A stretch of DNA of 64,000 bases from a bacterium (GTDB lineage Bacteria > UBA8248). Below are positions 14,735 through 22,465 of this stretch, in pieces (within the stretch, counting starts at the first letter, position 1; each line of letters opens with the position of its first letter). Made by a program: the position numbers and the translations under genes. The stretch covers positions 124,001-188,000 of the forward strand of contig JAJEJD010000020.1 in assembly GCA_022828125.1 (NCBI GenBank), written 5' to 3'. The notes under the pieces were generated by a model, which ran no database searches, was not told the DNA's origin, and saw only the letters and a list, made by a program, of their open reading frames with translations.

Positions 14735-15673
14735 TTACGCTACGAGGTCTTTGTAGCGGAGCCGCTTGCCGTCCATGTCGCTGGCGATCTGTCGCATCTG
14801 ATCCTTGGTGTCTAGAGGCCGCAGGTTATGACGGCCTGCGAACTCGTTTACATACCGCCCCAGATGCTTACGGCTCATCTTATGATAAGTGCCATGATAC
14901 CCGCGCTTTAACATCGCCCAGAAACTCTCGATGCCGTTCGTGTGCGCCATGCCCCGGACGTATTCGCCGACGCTATGCTTCACGGCCTCGTGCTCGAACG
15001 GAAGGCCCTGGTAGCTTCCATGGTCGTCCGTGTAGACGACCGCATCCTTGGCCGCTACGTTTTCGATGAATCCACGAAGCGTCGCCGCCTTGGTATCGGG
15101 AATAACTTCGGCCTTCACCTTGTTCGTCGCCCTATCCTTGGCGCCGATAACCGCTACCTTGCCTACAGGGCCGCGCCCAGCCTTTAGCTTTTTCGAGTTT
15201 TTCTTGTTCCTTTCCCGACCGCCCAAAAATGACTCATCCGCTTCGATGGGGCCGTCGAACAATGTCTTTCCGCTCTCCCATCCTTTGCGGAGCCGATGCG
15301 CCAAATGCCACGCGCTTTTTTGCGTGATGTTCAGATCGCGGTGTAGCTTCATGCTCGACACGCCCTTAAGGTTCGTCGTTAGCAGGTAGATGGCGATAGC
15401 CCATACCCGATAACCGAGCTTCGAGCCGTGCATGGCCGTGCCCGACTTAACCGAGAAGAACTTCTTGCAGTCCCGGCACCTATGCGTCATGGTCGGGTGC
15501 TTCGCGCCAGCCTGTATGTTAAGCGATCCGCATTCGTAGCAGGCGACCATCCCGTCGGGCCAGCGGCATTCCTCGAACCATGCCCGCGCCGTCTCATCAT
15601 CGGGGAACATGTCCATGATCTCTATCAGGGAAATGCCTTCTCGGTAAGCCTTGCCCGGTGCCTTCTGCGCCAT
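14735..15673 (-). CDS. IS1595-family (ISXO2-like) transposase
   Basis: A 312-residue DDE-type transposase. The N-terminal zinc ribbon has CYECGS (about 45-50) and CRDCKK (70-75). The catalytic core shows the first Asp in IEADESFLGG, the second in VYTDDHGSYQGL, and the family's Asn and following E and K in HTNGIESFWAMLKRGYHG. That DDNK pattern is diagnostic of IS1595. The protein is full length with no frameshift. It binds the 24-bp ends and produces 8-bp duplications, in agreement with the flanks seen here. AGAGGATAGGG precedes its ATG. Confidence 0.96.
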   Translation of the reverse strand: MAQKAPGKAYREGISLIEIMDMFPDDETARAWFEECRWPDGMVACYECGSLNIQAGAKHPTMTHRCRDCKKFFSVKSGTAMHGSKLGYRVWAIAIYLLTTNLKGVSSMKLHRDLNITQKSAWHLAHRLRKGWESGKTLFDGPIEADESFLGGRERNKKNSKKLKAGRGPVGKVAVIGAKDRATNKVKAEVIPDTKAATLRGFIENVAAKDAVVYTDDHGSYQGLPFEHEAVKHSVGEYVRGMAHTNGIESFWAMLKRGYHGTYHKMSRKHLGRYVNEFAGRHNLRPLDTKDQMRQIASDMDGKRLRYKDLVA

Positions 15674-15765
15674 CCGCCCTATCCTCTACGTGGTTGAAAA
15701 TGTTACTCTCCTGTAATGAAATATAGGGCCTTCGGCGGGATTTGTAAAGGGGATGAGGCGAGAAA

Positions 15766-15789
15766 ATGTTACTTTGGTATATAATTCCC
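15766..15789 (-). repeat. Right terminal inverted repeat
   Basis: The reverse complement matches 12754-12777 at 23 of 24 positions. A partial copy of its inner part, GAAAATGTTACT, recurs at about 15698-15709 inside the element and may be a second transposase-binding site. Confidence 0.9.
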
Positions 15790-15797
15790 AATAAAAA
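15790..15797. repeat. Right target-site duplication
   Basis: AATAAAAA, identical to 12746-12753. Before insertion the sequence would have read GGTGAATAAAAATGCGC. Confidence 0.9.
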
Positions 15798-15925
15798 TGC
15801 GCTTTTCTGGTGAAATATCTTTTCTATTGCCGCCTGAAATTCGTGCGCCGTTCGTATCAAGGCCGGCTTGCGTCCGCCGAGCTACTGAAATACCCGACAG
15901 AGGAATTTCGCCGTCACGGTTCGCG

Positions 15926-16336
15926 TCAGACGTGCAGTACGACGAGGTCGTCCTCCACCGTTACCCGGAAGGTTTCCACGGAAGGGTCCTCTTCCACGTC
16001 CTCGGGCCGCTCGACCGTCACCTTGTACGCCCTTACGCGGGTGCGGTGGGGGTTGAAGACGGAGCGCCCCGTGAGGATGTCGAACTCCCAGCAATGCCAG
16101 GGACAGACGATGATCTCGCCGTCTTTCACGTATTGGATTTGATGGGGTGCGCTCGCGTCCATTGTCCCGCGCACGGGCCCGATGCAGAGCGGGGCTCCCT
16201 GGTGGGGGCATACGTTCCTCAGGGCGAAATACTCCCCCTTGACGTTGAATACCCCGATGGAGCGATTTTCGAATTCGACGATTTTCCTTTCGCCGGGCGG
16301 CAAGTCAGCCACCTTGCATACGATATGTCTTCCCAT
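15926..16336 (-). CDS. Rieske-type [2Fe-2S] ferredoxin
   Basis: A 136-residue single-domain Rieske protein. Both cluster-binding boxes are present, CPHQGAPLC with C43 and H45 and CPWHCWEF with C78 and H81, giving the two-Cys two-His ligation. There is no signal peptide or membrane anchor, so it is a soluble electron carrier or the ferredoxin component of an oxygenase system. No oxygenase large subunit is in the window. The ATG overlaps the amidohydrolase stop (TGATG), so the two genes are translationally coupled and probably act together, but the reaction is unknown. Confidence 0.9.
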   Translation of the reverse strand: MGRHIVCKVADLPPGERKIVEFENRSIGVFNVKGEYFALRNVCPHQGAPLCIGPVRGTMDASAPHQIQYVKDGEIIVCPWHCWEFDILTGRSVFNPHRTRVRAYKVTVERPEDVEEDPSVETFRVTVEDDLVVLHV

Positions 16337-17526
16337 CAGACCGTTCCGTTTTCTCCCGCCACGAGTTTCGCGATCTTCGGGTACGTGCCGAGCGCATTTC
16401 CATAAAAGATGCTCTTGCGCAGTTCCGGGTCGACGTTGGGGAAAACATACCGCGGGTCGTCGAAGTCCCAATGCGGGTAGTCGGACGAGAACTGGAGCGT
16501 GTCTTCCGCATAAATCATTTTCAGCATCTGCTCGTTGAATTCGGGCCTGGGCGGCTCTTCGACGGGCTGGCTCGTAAACCGCACGTGCTTCCGAATGACT
16601 TCGCTGGGCGGCTCCTTGACCCAGGGAACTTCCAGCCGCAGGGATCTCCACTCCTTGTCCAAGCGCCACATGAGGCCCGCAACCCATGCGTAACCCATTT
16701 CCTGGACGATGAATTTCAGGTTCGGGAAGCGCTCGAACACCCCCTCGCATACCATGCTCGTCACGTGCATCCACCCCACCTGGGGCAAACCGCTGTGCAA
16801 TTCGATGAAATAAGAGGGCATCCCCACGGCCAGCATCGGCGGATTGACGCCGGCGGTTTCAGAGCCGCCGTGAATCGCGACGGGCAGGTTGTGACGGGAG
16901 GCCGCTTCGTATATCGGCCACATGTACCGCTGGCCCAGGGGGATATCCATCGGGCAAACCTGGACCGAGACGATATCGGGATGGTCGGCCAGTCGATCGA
17001 TTTCCTCTGCCGCGAGATTCGGATCGCGCGGGCTCACCCAGATGCACGCCTTGAAGCGGTGATCGGTGGAAGCCCACTCGGCGAGAACGAAATCGTTGTA
17101 GGCGGAGGCGTAGGCGGCGCTCAGGTCCGCATCCGGGATTCCCGAGACGCCCGTGGCGTCCTGCCCGACGATGATGGCGTAGTTGATGTCGTGCTCGTCG
17201 AGCAGCTGTTTCGCCAGGAAGCCGATGTCAGAGCCGATGGGTCCGCCTTCGGGCGGCCGGGCGTCCACTCGCCCGGATCCCCCTGGATGAGGGTGGAAGA
17301 AAGCGCGCCTGGGAACGGCGAACGTATTCCGGGGATTTGCTTCGTCTTTCACCAGGGCGCCCTTCATCCCGATCCGCGCCTGCCACTTCTCGGGGAGATA
17401 GGGCACCAGAGATTGAACCCCTTTCGGCATTCGGGGATGAATATCGCAATCGATGATGTTCATCTTTTTGCCGGTTGAGGCGTCAATGATGTCTGTCGTG
17501 GTTTCCGCTTGATCGACTGGATTCAC
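16336..17526 (-). CDS. Amidohydrolase family 2 (ACMSD-like) protein
   Basis: A protein of about 396 residues in the metal-dependent TIM-barrel amidohydrolase family. The N-terminal metal motif is DCDIHPRM. Later features are the ELHSGLPQVGWMHV region and SSDYPHWDFDDPR near the C-terminus with the final aspartate. Relatives hydrolyse or decarboxylate aromatic acids. I prefer the GTG at 17526 because GGGAGG lies 6 bases before it; the frame extends to another GTG at 17541 without a site. It is first in a two-gene unit with the Rieske ferredoxin, which suggests breakdown of an aromatic or cyclic compound. Confidence 0.85.
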   Translation of the reverse strand: MNPVDQAETTTDIIDASTGKKMNIIDCDIHPRMPKGVQSLVPYLPEKWQARIGMKGALVKDEANPRNTFAVPRRAFFHPHPGGSGRVDARPPEGGPIGSDIGFLAKQLLDEHDINYAIIVGQDATGVSGIPDADLSAAYASAYNDFVLAEWASTDHRFKACIWVSPRDPNLAAEEIDRLADHPDIVSVQVCPMDIPLGQRYMWPIYEAASRHNLPVAIHGGSETAGVNPPMLAVGMPSYFIELHSGLPQVGWMHVTSMVCEGVFERFPNLKFIVQEMGYAWVAGLMWRLDKEWRSLRLEVPWVKEPPSEVIRKHVRFTSQPVEEPPRPEFNEQMLKMIYAEDTLQFSSDYPHWDFDDPRYVFPNVDPELRKSIFYGNALGTYPKIAKLVAGENGTV

Positions 17527-17660
17527 GGGTAGGCCTCCCACTCACATGTGAGATTGTCGTTTCACGAAGTGCTCATAATATGGTGTCTCACGGGAAGCGA
17601 AGTCAAACAACAGGCTGTGAAGGCACTTTTGCAAAGAGATATGGAGCCATGACAGCCAGT

Positions 17661-18026
17661 TGACGGGGGGTTGTTGAAAAAACCCTTCCCAGGCAAGTTC
17701 GACTGCCGGAACAATGGAGCAATGTCTCGTTCCCCGTAGGGGCCGTTCGCGAACGGCCCCCTGGAGAAACGGGCGCTTCACGAAGCGCCCCTACGGGAAC
17801 GTCCCTTTGAGAGCTCACAATGCCCGTCATTCCGGCGAATGCCGGAATCCAGAACCGATGAGAGAACCCGGGGTTCAGGGAATCCCGCCGCCCATATCGC
17901 ATCGCCGAATGATGGATTTTCTTCCATTCATGTCCGCCTGGATTCCGGCATTCGCCGGAATGACGAACACAATCCCCTCCCCATTCGAAATGCGGGCCAA
18001 ATGTATGGGGGCTTTTTCAACCGCCC
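17661..18026. repeat. Nested palindromic repeat block between amidohydrolase and paralogue genes
   Basis: The 17527-18235 gap holds mostly repeats. An outer pair, GGGGGGTTGTTGAAAAAACC near 17665-17684 and its imperfect inverse near 18007-18026, encloses a GGGGCCGTTCGCGAACGGCCCC palindrome region (17738-17762). It also encloses a perfect 27-bp inverted repeat at 17826-17852 and 17938-17964 of the TTCCGGCGAATGCCGGAA type. The layout parallels the blocks at 3.8 and 21.2 kb. A weak minus-strand frame at 18010-18149 may be a gene remnant ending in the repeat. Confidence 0.7.
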
Positions 18027-18235
18027 CTTGCGGTCGAATTCGCCGAACGCGTATTTCCTTATGAAATCTCCCGGCACGGTTTTCTGATTCAACGTGGCCC
18101 AGAGAATGAATTCCGAATAGTTGACATACGCCTCATGTGCAAGCGACACTTTGCGTCAACATTTCCCGTCTTGTTTTGATTCATGGATTGATGGCCTCGT
18201 TTTCAATGCCCACGGGAAAGCGGAGGAGTTCAGGA

Positions 18236-18643
18236 ATGGAACCCCGTGACCACGTCGCAAAGGCGCAAAGAATCGAAGCCTCCCTTCGAAAACTGGACCC
18301 CGACGACGACCCCGAGATGATCATCGAGACGTGCATGCTCGCCGCCACGCACTATTTCAACGCGGCGCTCCACGCGGAGGGGATCACGAACCAGTTGATG
18401 GATCACGCCCACACCTTCCGCCCCACTCTGGATGGATACGTCAAGAAGCCCGGCGCGGCGCTTCAGGCCGCGATGAAACCCCTGAAATTCATCGAGCAGC
18501 TTCGCCCCGGGCATTGCCGGGGCACGGAACCGCTCAGCCGGGCGATCATGGATAAATGCCTTCAAAGCCTGGAGGAGGCGAAAATCGGTTTTCTGGCAAT
18601 CGTCGGAGGCGCGGCCCGGTCTGCAGTGTGGAGAGTGGTATGA
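18236..18643 (+). CDS. Unknown helical protein A (tandem paralogue of the next gene)
   Basis: A 135-residue protein with no signal peptide or membrane segment and a predominantly helical, charged sequence. Shared with its neighbour are an N-terminal AKAQR...LDP segment and NAALHAEGI in the middle, with an AHT motif after it (AHTFRP here). The ATG at 18236 has GGAGGAG 7 bases upstream; the frame extends upstream to 18137 without support. The helical content and position in tandem are reminiscent of HEPN-like proteins, but the RxxxxH signature is not seen, so I assign no function. Confidence 0.7.
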   Translation: MEPRDHVAKAQRIEASLRKLDPDDDPEMIIETCMLAATHYFNAALHAEGITNQLMDHAHTFRPTLDGYVKKPGAALQAAMKPLKFIEQLRPGHCRGTEPLSRAIMDKCLQSLEEAKIGFLAIVGGAARSAVWRVV

Positions 18644-18665
18644 CCGGAAATTCTGGAGGTGCGCC

Positions 18666-19070
18666 GTGAAAATCGAAGAGCACATGGCCAAGGCCGAGCG
18701 GTTTGCGCGATCGGTGGAAAAACTCGACCCCGCAGAAGATTTCGAGGCGGTGATGTGGGGCCGCATGCACATCTGCTCGAACTGGATCAATGCCGCGCTC
18801 CATGCAAAAGGGGTCATCCCCGAGAACAACGACGTCGCCCATACCTGGTATCTCTTCGATTACGGGGACCATGATTTCCTGGAGGCCCATATAGACGAGG
18901 AGACCCGGCGCGCCCTGACCGAATTGGCCGTATTCGAGAGCCTCAGAACGACGCACGTGCGGGGACCCGGCACCTACGGCTCCGAGGTGTGCCAACTTTC
19001 CGAGAGAGCCTACAACCACATCAAGGAATATACGGAGAAAGCGATTGCCGCAATAAGTCCGAGCGCTTAG
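18666..19070 (+). CDS. Unknown helical protein B (tandem paralogue of the previous gene)
   Basis: This 134-residue protein starts with GTG at 18666, preceded by GGAGGTG. It shares AKAER...LDP, NAALHAKGV and AHTWYL with the upstream gene at matching positions, so the pair arose by duplication followed by strong divergence. The C-terminal half has a helix-rich segment around SEVCQLSERAYNHIKEYTEK. It lies 22 bases after protein A, almost certainly in the same transcript, and the two may form a heteromer. The family is not recognised. Confidence 0.72.
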   Translation: MKIEEHMAKAERFARSVEKLDPAEDFEAVMWGRMHICSNWINAALHAKGVIPENNDVAHTWYLFDYGDHDFLEAHIDEETRRALTELAVFESLRTTHVRGPGTYGSEVCQLSERAYNHIKEYTEKAIAAISPSA

Positions 19071-19392
19071 ATAGTCGAGGCGTTGGTTAAATCATCCCGT
19101 TCAAGGATGCAAATCGTCCTGCTCTGATGAGGGAGGGTAAATTGATGCTCAAAAAGACTTGTCGCCAGCACTCAGCACTGTTTGCAGCCAGCGTTGCCCT
19201 GCCCCCGGGCCCGTCCTGACGAAGAACAACCATGGAGGGCTGGACAGGCACGGAGGCCTGTCCCTACGGGGCGGCGCCTCTTCGGTCGGTTTGATTGCCC
19301 TCTCACCTACATGACCCCCGCCAAGAGGTTTTTTCCAACAATCCCCTATGAGGGGAATGAAACCCTGCAAACGCGCCTAATCTCCGCGGCCG
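19071..19392. other. Intergenic region with repeat sequence and no full gene
   Basis: This stretch contains a GGACAGGCACGGAGGCCTGTCC palindrome-like repeat (about 19234-19256). It also holds an inverted copy of the TTGTTGAAAAA-type motif (GGTTTTTTCCAACAATCCCC near 19327-19346). Nothing else is identified apart from the short remnant listed separately. Confidence 0.5.
19145..19219 (+). pseudogene. Possible 5' remnant of an exported-protein gene
   Basis: A 24-residue frame, MLKKTCRQHSALFAASVALP and four more residues, resembles the start of a signal peptide. It has GGAGG about 9 bases upstream. It runs into repeat sequence and stops at once, as if a gene had been truncated by the repeat. It could equally be chance. 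Confidence 0.25.
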
Positions 19393-19851
19393 CTAAATGC
19401 TCACCTGGAAATTGGGCAGGCGCACGCCCCCTCCCGCATCCGCCGGGGCCGCGCTCAACTCCTCCAGCGTGGTCTCGCGCAGCGTCTTGTCGATGGCGTC
19501 TTCGAGTTTTTTCCAAAGCGCGCGGCTCCCGCATACCGGGATGTTCGGGCACGGCGCCGAGGGAGGCGCATCGCCGCAATCGACGGGCTGAATCGTCTCG
19601 CCCACCGCGGAGAGAACGTCGCGCATATTGATCTCGGAAGGCGGCAGCGCGAGGATGTAGCCGCCTCCCGGCCCCCGCGTGCTGCTCACCAGGGAAGCCC
19701 TGCGCATCTTCACGAACAATTGTTCGAGATAATGCTGGCTGATGCCGAGCTTGCCGGCAATCTGCGGCAGGGGCACGGGATGCGTCTGCGAATGCCTCGC
19801 CAGCTCAATCATGGCGAGCACGGCGTATCGCCCCTTGGTCGATATCTTCAT
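19393..19851 (-). CDS. Rrf2-family transcriptional regulator
   Basis: A 152-residue regulator with the Rrf2 winged-helix start MKISTKGRYAVLAMIELA and the recognition region GISQHYLEQLFVKMRRA (about 36-52). Three cysteines at C92, C101 and C107 are placed like the [2Fe-2S] ligands of IscR (C92, C98, C104), with slightly different spacing, so an iron-sulfur or thiol sensor is likely. CymR, the cysteine regulator of Gram-positives, belongs to the same family. I choose the ATG at 19851, with GAGAGG 9 bases upstream; a second ATG at 19860 is close behind. It is last in the cysteine cluster and probably controls it. Confidence 0.88.
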   Translation of the reverse strand: MKISTKGRYAVLAMIELARHSQTHPVPLPQIAGKLGISQHYLEQLFVKMRRASLVSSTRGPGGGYILALPPSEINMRDVLSAVGETIQPVDCGDAPPSAPCPNIPVCGSRALWKKLEDAIDKTLRETTLEELSAAPADAGGGVRLPNFQVSI

Positions 19852-19889
19852 CGGCGGCATCCTCTCATCGTCTCTCCCTGTCCCGAACG

Positions 19890-20699
19890 CTAAACGAGCG
19901 CTCCCCGCCTCACGGGGATTTTCGTTTGCCTGCGATCGACGAGCGCGCAGACAGGACAATCCGGGTCCTGCGCCACGCGCACGCTCCCGGCGGCGTTTGC
20001 CCGAAAATCGGCCGTCATCAGCCTGTTCGACCAGACGGGTTCAAGCCCCCCGAGAACCCGCAGCGCGTCCGCGGCCTGCGCCATGCCCACGAAACCGGCC
20101 ACCGCGCCGAAAACGCCCGCATCCCCGCAGTCGAGGCCGCGCGCATTTGCGCCCTCCTCTCCCACCAGGCAACGCAGACACGCGCTCCGGCCCGGCAGAA
20201 TCGTCATCACCTGGCCGAAAAATCGCAAAACGCCGCCCATCACCCACGGCTTGCCCGCTGCGGCGCAGGCGTCGTTCAGCGCGAGTTTGGCGGCCAGGTT
20301 GTCGCTTCCATCGACGATGACGTCATAGGGCGCGACGATTCGAGCGGCGTTCTCACGCGTGAGCCTTTGGGGAATCTTGTCCACCCCTACCTCGGCGGAG
20401 AGCCTGAATATGGAATCGGCGCCCGAGTCCACCTTCAGGCGGCCGATGTCCTCGGTGCGGTGAAGAATCTGGCGCGCGAGGTTGTCGAGCGTCACCGTGT
20501 CGTGATCCGCAACCCCGATTCGCGCAACGCCCGCCGCCGCCAGGGCGAGCGCGGCGGGACAGCCCAGGCCGCCGACCCCCACGATGAGTGCGGACGAGTC
20601 CGCCAATGCGCTTTTTTCGCTCATGCGTGCCGTGGATGCGCTCACGGACGCTGACGGCGCTTCATCGGTCAACCCCGCGCGAGGATTATGAAGGCTCAC
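19890..20699 (-). CDS. ThiF/MoeB-type E1-like adenylyltransferase, catalytic but lacking the N-terminal arginine-finger segment
   Basis: This 269-residue protein has the nucleotide loop VGVGGLGCPAAL (about 41-52), then DNLARQILH, the GRLKVD lysine and DGSDN, all required for ATP-driven adenylation in MoeB. Two CxxC zinc pairs, CLRC and CPVC, are also present. The usual RYxRH segment before the loop is missing. In MoeB an arginine from that segment reaches into the partner's active site. In its place is a Ser/Ala-rich N-terminus. The start is GTG at 20699, overlapping the JAMM stop (GTGA) and preceded by GAGGAG. It would adenylate the CysO-like carrier's C-terminus before sulfur transfer. Confidence 0.88.
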   Translation of the reverse strand: MSLHNPRAGLTDEAPSASVSASTARMSEKSALADSSALIVGVGGLGCPAALALAAAGVARIGVADHDTVTLDNLARQILHRTEDIGRLKVDSGADSIFRLSAEVGVDKIPQRLTRENAARIVAPYDVIVDGSDNLAAKLALNDACAAAGKPWVMGGVLRFFGQVMTILPGRSACLRCLVGEEGANARGLDCGDAGVFGAVAGFVGMAQAADALRVLGGLEPVWSNRLMTADFRANAAGSVRVAQDPDCPVCALVDRRQTKIPVRRGALV

Positions 20700-21190
20700 G
20701 CGCTTGTCTCCTCGAGAATTTCCAAATCACTCTCGATAAAGGTCTTTTGCTCCGCATCCCAGGAATACACCTTCTGCCCGAGTACGGCGCCCTCGCGCAC
20801 GCTCATGACGACGTGCTCGGCATCCGGAAACGCCGGAATATCCCCGAAAGGAACCGCCGCATTCACGTCTTCCTGCGAGAAATAGGCGTCCTCGTCCGGG
20901 TGGCTGTGAAATATGCCGCGGACCACCTCGCCCGCCTTCTCCGCTTCTCTCACGATGCGCTCGAACTCGAAGGGGTCGATCAGGAATGCGCGCCGCGCCG
21001 TCCGGGGATAAATCTCCGGGTCCTTCGCGTGCATCTCGTTCTGCACGTTCTTGCAAGGCAGGAGGGCGAGCGTTTCTTCCGCACCACCCCTCCCGCGCGG
21101 AGGCCCGATTATCAGCCCGCAACACTCATCGGGGTACGCCTCGCGCGCGTGGCGGTGCATCGCCTCCACCTGTTCACGATTCAGACGCAA
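20696..21190 (-). CDS. JAMM/MPN-domain metallopeptidase (Mec+-like)
   Basis: A 164-residue JAB1/MPN protein with a complete JAMM zinc site: E22 in PDECCG, then HSHPDEDAYFSQED giving H95, H97, S105 and D108. In mycobacteria the related Mec+ cleaves cysteine from the CysO-cysteine adduct, and in Wolinella a JAMM protein trims the carrier's tail. Either role fits here, because the carrier encoded in this cluster ends GGL. The start is TTG at 21190 with AAGGAGG 7 bases upstream. The repeat block at 21204 lies immediately beyond this site and separates the gene from the upstream cysteine synthase. Confidence 0.9.
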   Translation of the reverse strand: MRLNREQVEAMHRHAREAYPDECCGLIIGPPRGRGGAEETLALLPCKNVQNEMHAKDPEIYPRTARRAFLIDPFEFERIVREAEKAGEVVRGIFHSHPDEDAYFSQEDVNAAVPFGDIPAFPDAEHVVMSVREGAVLGQKVYSWDAEQKTFIESDLEILEETSA

Positions 21191-21203
21191 TGCAAGCCTC
21201 CTT

Positions 21204-21490
21204 GGGGTTGTTGAAAAAGTCCTGGAACTCTGGATTTGTCGTATGTAACCGACCGACGAGAGAGAAAAATCACTCCCCCCTTGAGGGGGAGTCGAAGAAC
21301 TGAGGGCGTAAGCCCGAAAGCGATTCGGTGGGGGGTATAAATCGGACTGGCGATAAAACGCATTTTACCCCCCACCGCATCAGCCTTCGCACAAAGCGCT
21401 CGGCTTCCTCGACTCCCCCTCAAGGGGGGAGTGAACTTCAAGAGCGGGCGCTCAACCAAAATCGCTCCACGGGACTTTTTCAACACCCCC
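21204..21490. repeat. 287-bp MITE-like element of nested inverted repeats inside the cysteine cluster
   Basis: Outer arms at 21204-21222 and 21472-21490 match in inverted orientation at 18 of 19 bases (GGGGTTGTTGAAAAAGTCC type). A perfect 25-bp inverted repeat follows inside (21271-21295 and 21409-21433), each arm itself palindromic. An inner GGTGGGGGGTA/TACCCCCCACC pair lies near 21329-21376. There is no frame and no clear target duplication. It fills the gap between two genes of one presumed operon. Confidence 0.8.
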
Positions 21491-21493
21491 TCC

Positions 21494-22432
21494 TCAGCGC
21501 GCTTCGCTCAGGTACCTGTCCCCTCCGTCGGGAAACAGGGTGACGACCACGCCCTTGCCTATCTGCTTCGCCACCTCGCGCACGCCCACGAGCGCGGCGC
21601 CCGCCGAGTGGCCGATGAACAGGCCCTCTTCCTTGGCGATGCGCTCGGCGAGATCGTAGCTTTCCTCGGTGCTCGCCAGAATCAGATTGTCGTGCACGCC
21701 CTCATCGTAAATCCCCGGGCGAATGGCCGTGGGGATGTGCTTCATGCCCTCGAGGCCGTGAAACGATTCCGAGGGCATGACCGCATGCACCACGACGTCC
21801 TGTTTTCTCGCTTTCAGGCCGCGTCCCGTGCCCACCAGGGTGCCCGTGGTGCCGAGACCCGCGATGAAATGCTCCACGCGCCCGCCCGTCTGCTCCAGAA
21901 TCTCGGACGCCGTGGTCTCGACGTGGGCGAGCGGGTTGGCCGGGTTGTCGTATTGGCAGGGCAGGAAATACTTCTCCGGCTCGTCCTGATTCATCTTCGC
22001 CGCGAGGCGCTGCGCGCCGTCCGAGCCCTCCAGGGGATCCGAGAGAACGATATCCGCCCCGTAGCCCTTCAAGGTCGCCTTGCGCTCGTCGCTCGCGTTC
22101 GCAGGCAGGACGAGTCGGACGGGAATCCCGAGTGCCGCACCTATCATGGCGTAGGCGATGCCGGTGTTTCCGCTCGTGGAATCGAGCAGAATCTTGCCGG
22201 GGCGCAACGCTCCCGTTTCCAAGCCGTCTTTCACCATGAAGAGCGCCGGCCTGTCCTTCACCGAGCCGCCCGGGTTGAACCACTCCGCCTTGGCGTAGAC
22301 CTCCACGTCCGGGAATTCGCTCTTGAACAACTTGATTTCGAGCAATGGGGTGTTGCCGATACACTTGATGATTGGGGAATCCTCTAAATTTCTGAACGCG
22401 CTCGCGGGATTCGCCACCGTCGATTCGACCAT
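21494..22432 (-). CDS. Cysteine synthase family PLP enzyme (second copy in the cluster)
   Basis: A 312-residue fold-type II PLP enzyme. The cofactor lysine is in NPGGSVKDRP at about K59, the substrate-carboxylate loop is TSGNTGIAYA, and the phosphate loop is GLGTTGTLVGTGRG. In this family O-acetylserine or O-phosphoserine is condensed with a sulfur donor. In CysM of Mycobacterium the donor is the CysO thiocarboxylate. The insert NQDEPEKYFLPCQYDNPANP is shared with thiocarboxylate-type and cystathionine-type members. It differs clearly from the first synthase (23483-24442), so each may prefer a different substrate or donor. Confidence 0.88.
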   Translation of the reverse strand: MVESTVANPASAFRNLEDSPIIKCIGNTPLLEIKLFKSEFPDVEVYAKAEWFNPGGSVKDRPALFMVKDGLETGALRPGKILLDSTSGNTGIAYAMIGAALGIPVRLVLPANASDERKATLKGYGADIVLSDPLEGSDGAQRLAAKMNQDEPEKYFLPCQYDNPANPLAHVETTASEILEQTGGRVEHFIAGLGTTGTLVGTGRGLKARKQDVVVHAVMPSESFHGLEGMKHIPTAIRPGIYDEGVHDNLILASTEESYDLAERIAKEEGLFIGHSAGAALVGVREVAKQIGKGVVVTLFPDGGDRYLSEAR

Positions 22433-22465
22433 TGATATGGCCCTCGCACTTTGCTCCTGAAAATC

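Larger units (their letters stand above)
12754..15789 (-). mobile_element. IS1595-family element with passenger genes (3,036 bp)
   Basis: The ends are defined by sequence. The 24-bp terminal inverted repeats (12754-12777 and 15766-15789) start GGGAATTATATACC and differ at one position, and an exact 8-bp duplication AATAAAAA flanks them. Inside, all on the minus strand, are a 312-residue ISXO2-type transposase, two small exported proteins and a 52-residue protein. A hairpin-rich noncoding stretch of about 600 bases lies at 13881-14490. IS1595-family members carrying passenger genes are known. I do not recognise these cargo genes. The intact transposase, clean ends and exact duplication suggest a recent, possibly still active, insertion. 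Confidence 0.93.

Noticed and set aside
16471-17478. A 335-residue plus-strand frame
   Set aside because: It is the antisense of the amidohydrolase gene, with no family resemblance.
17928-18149. A 73-residue minus-strand frame beginning GTG
   Set aside because: Its first 45 residues look coding-like and might be a gene remnant, but there is no ribosome-binding site and the second half is repeat sequence. It is too weak to annotate as a gene.
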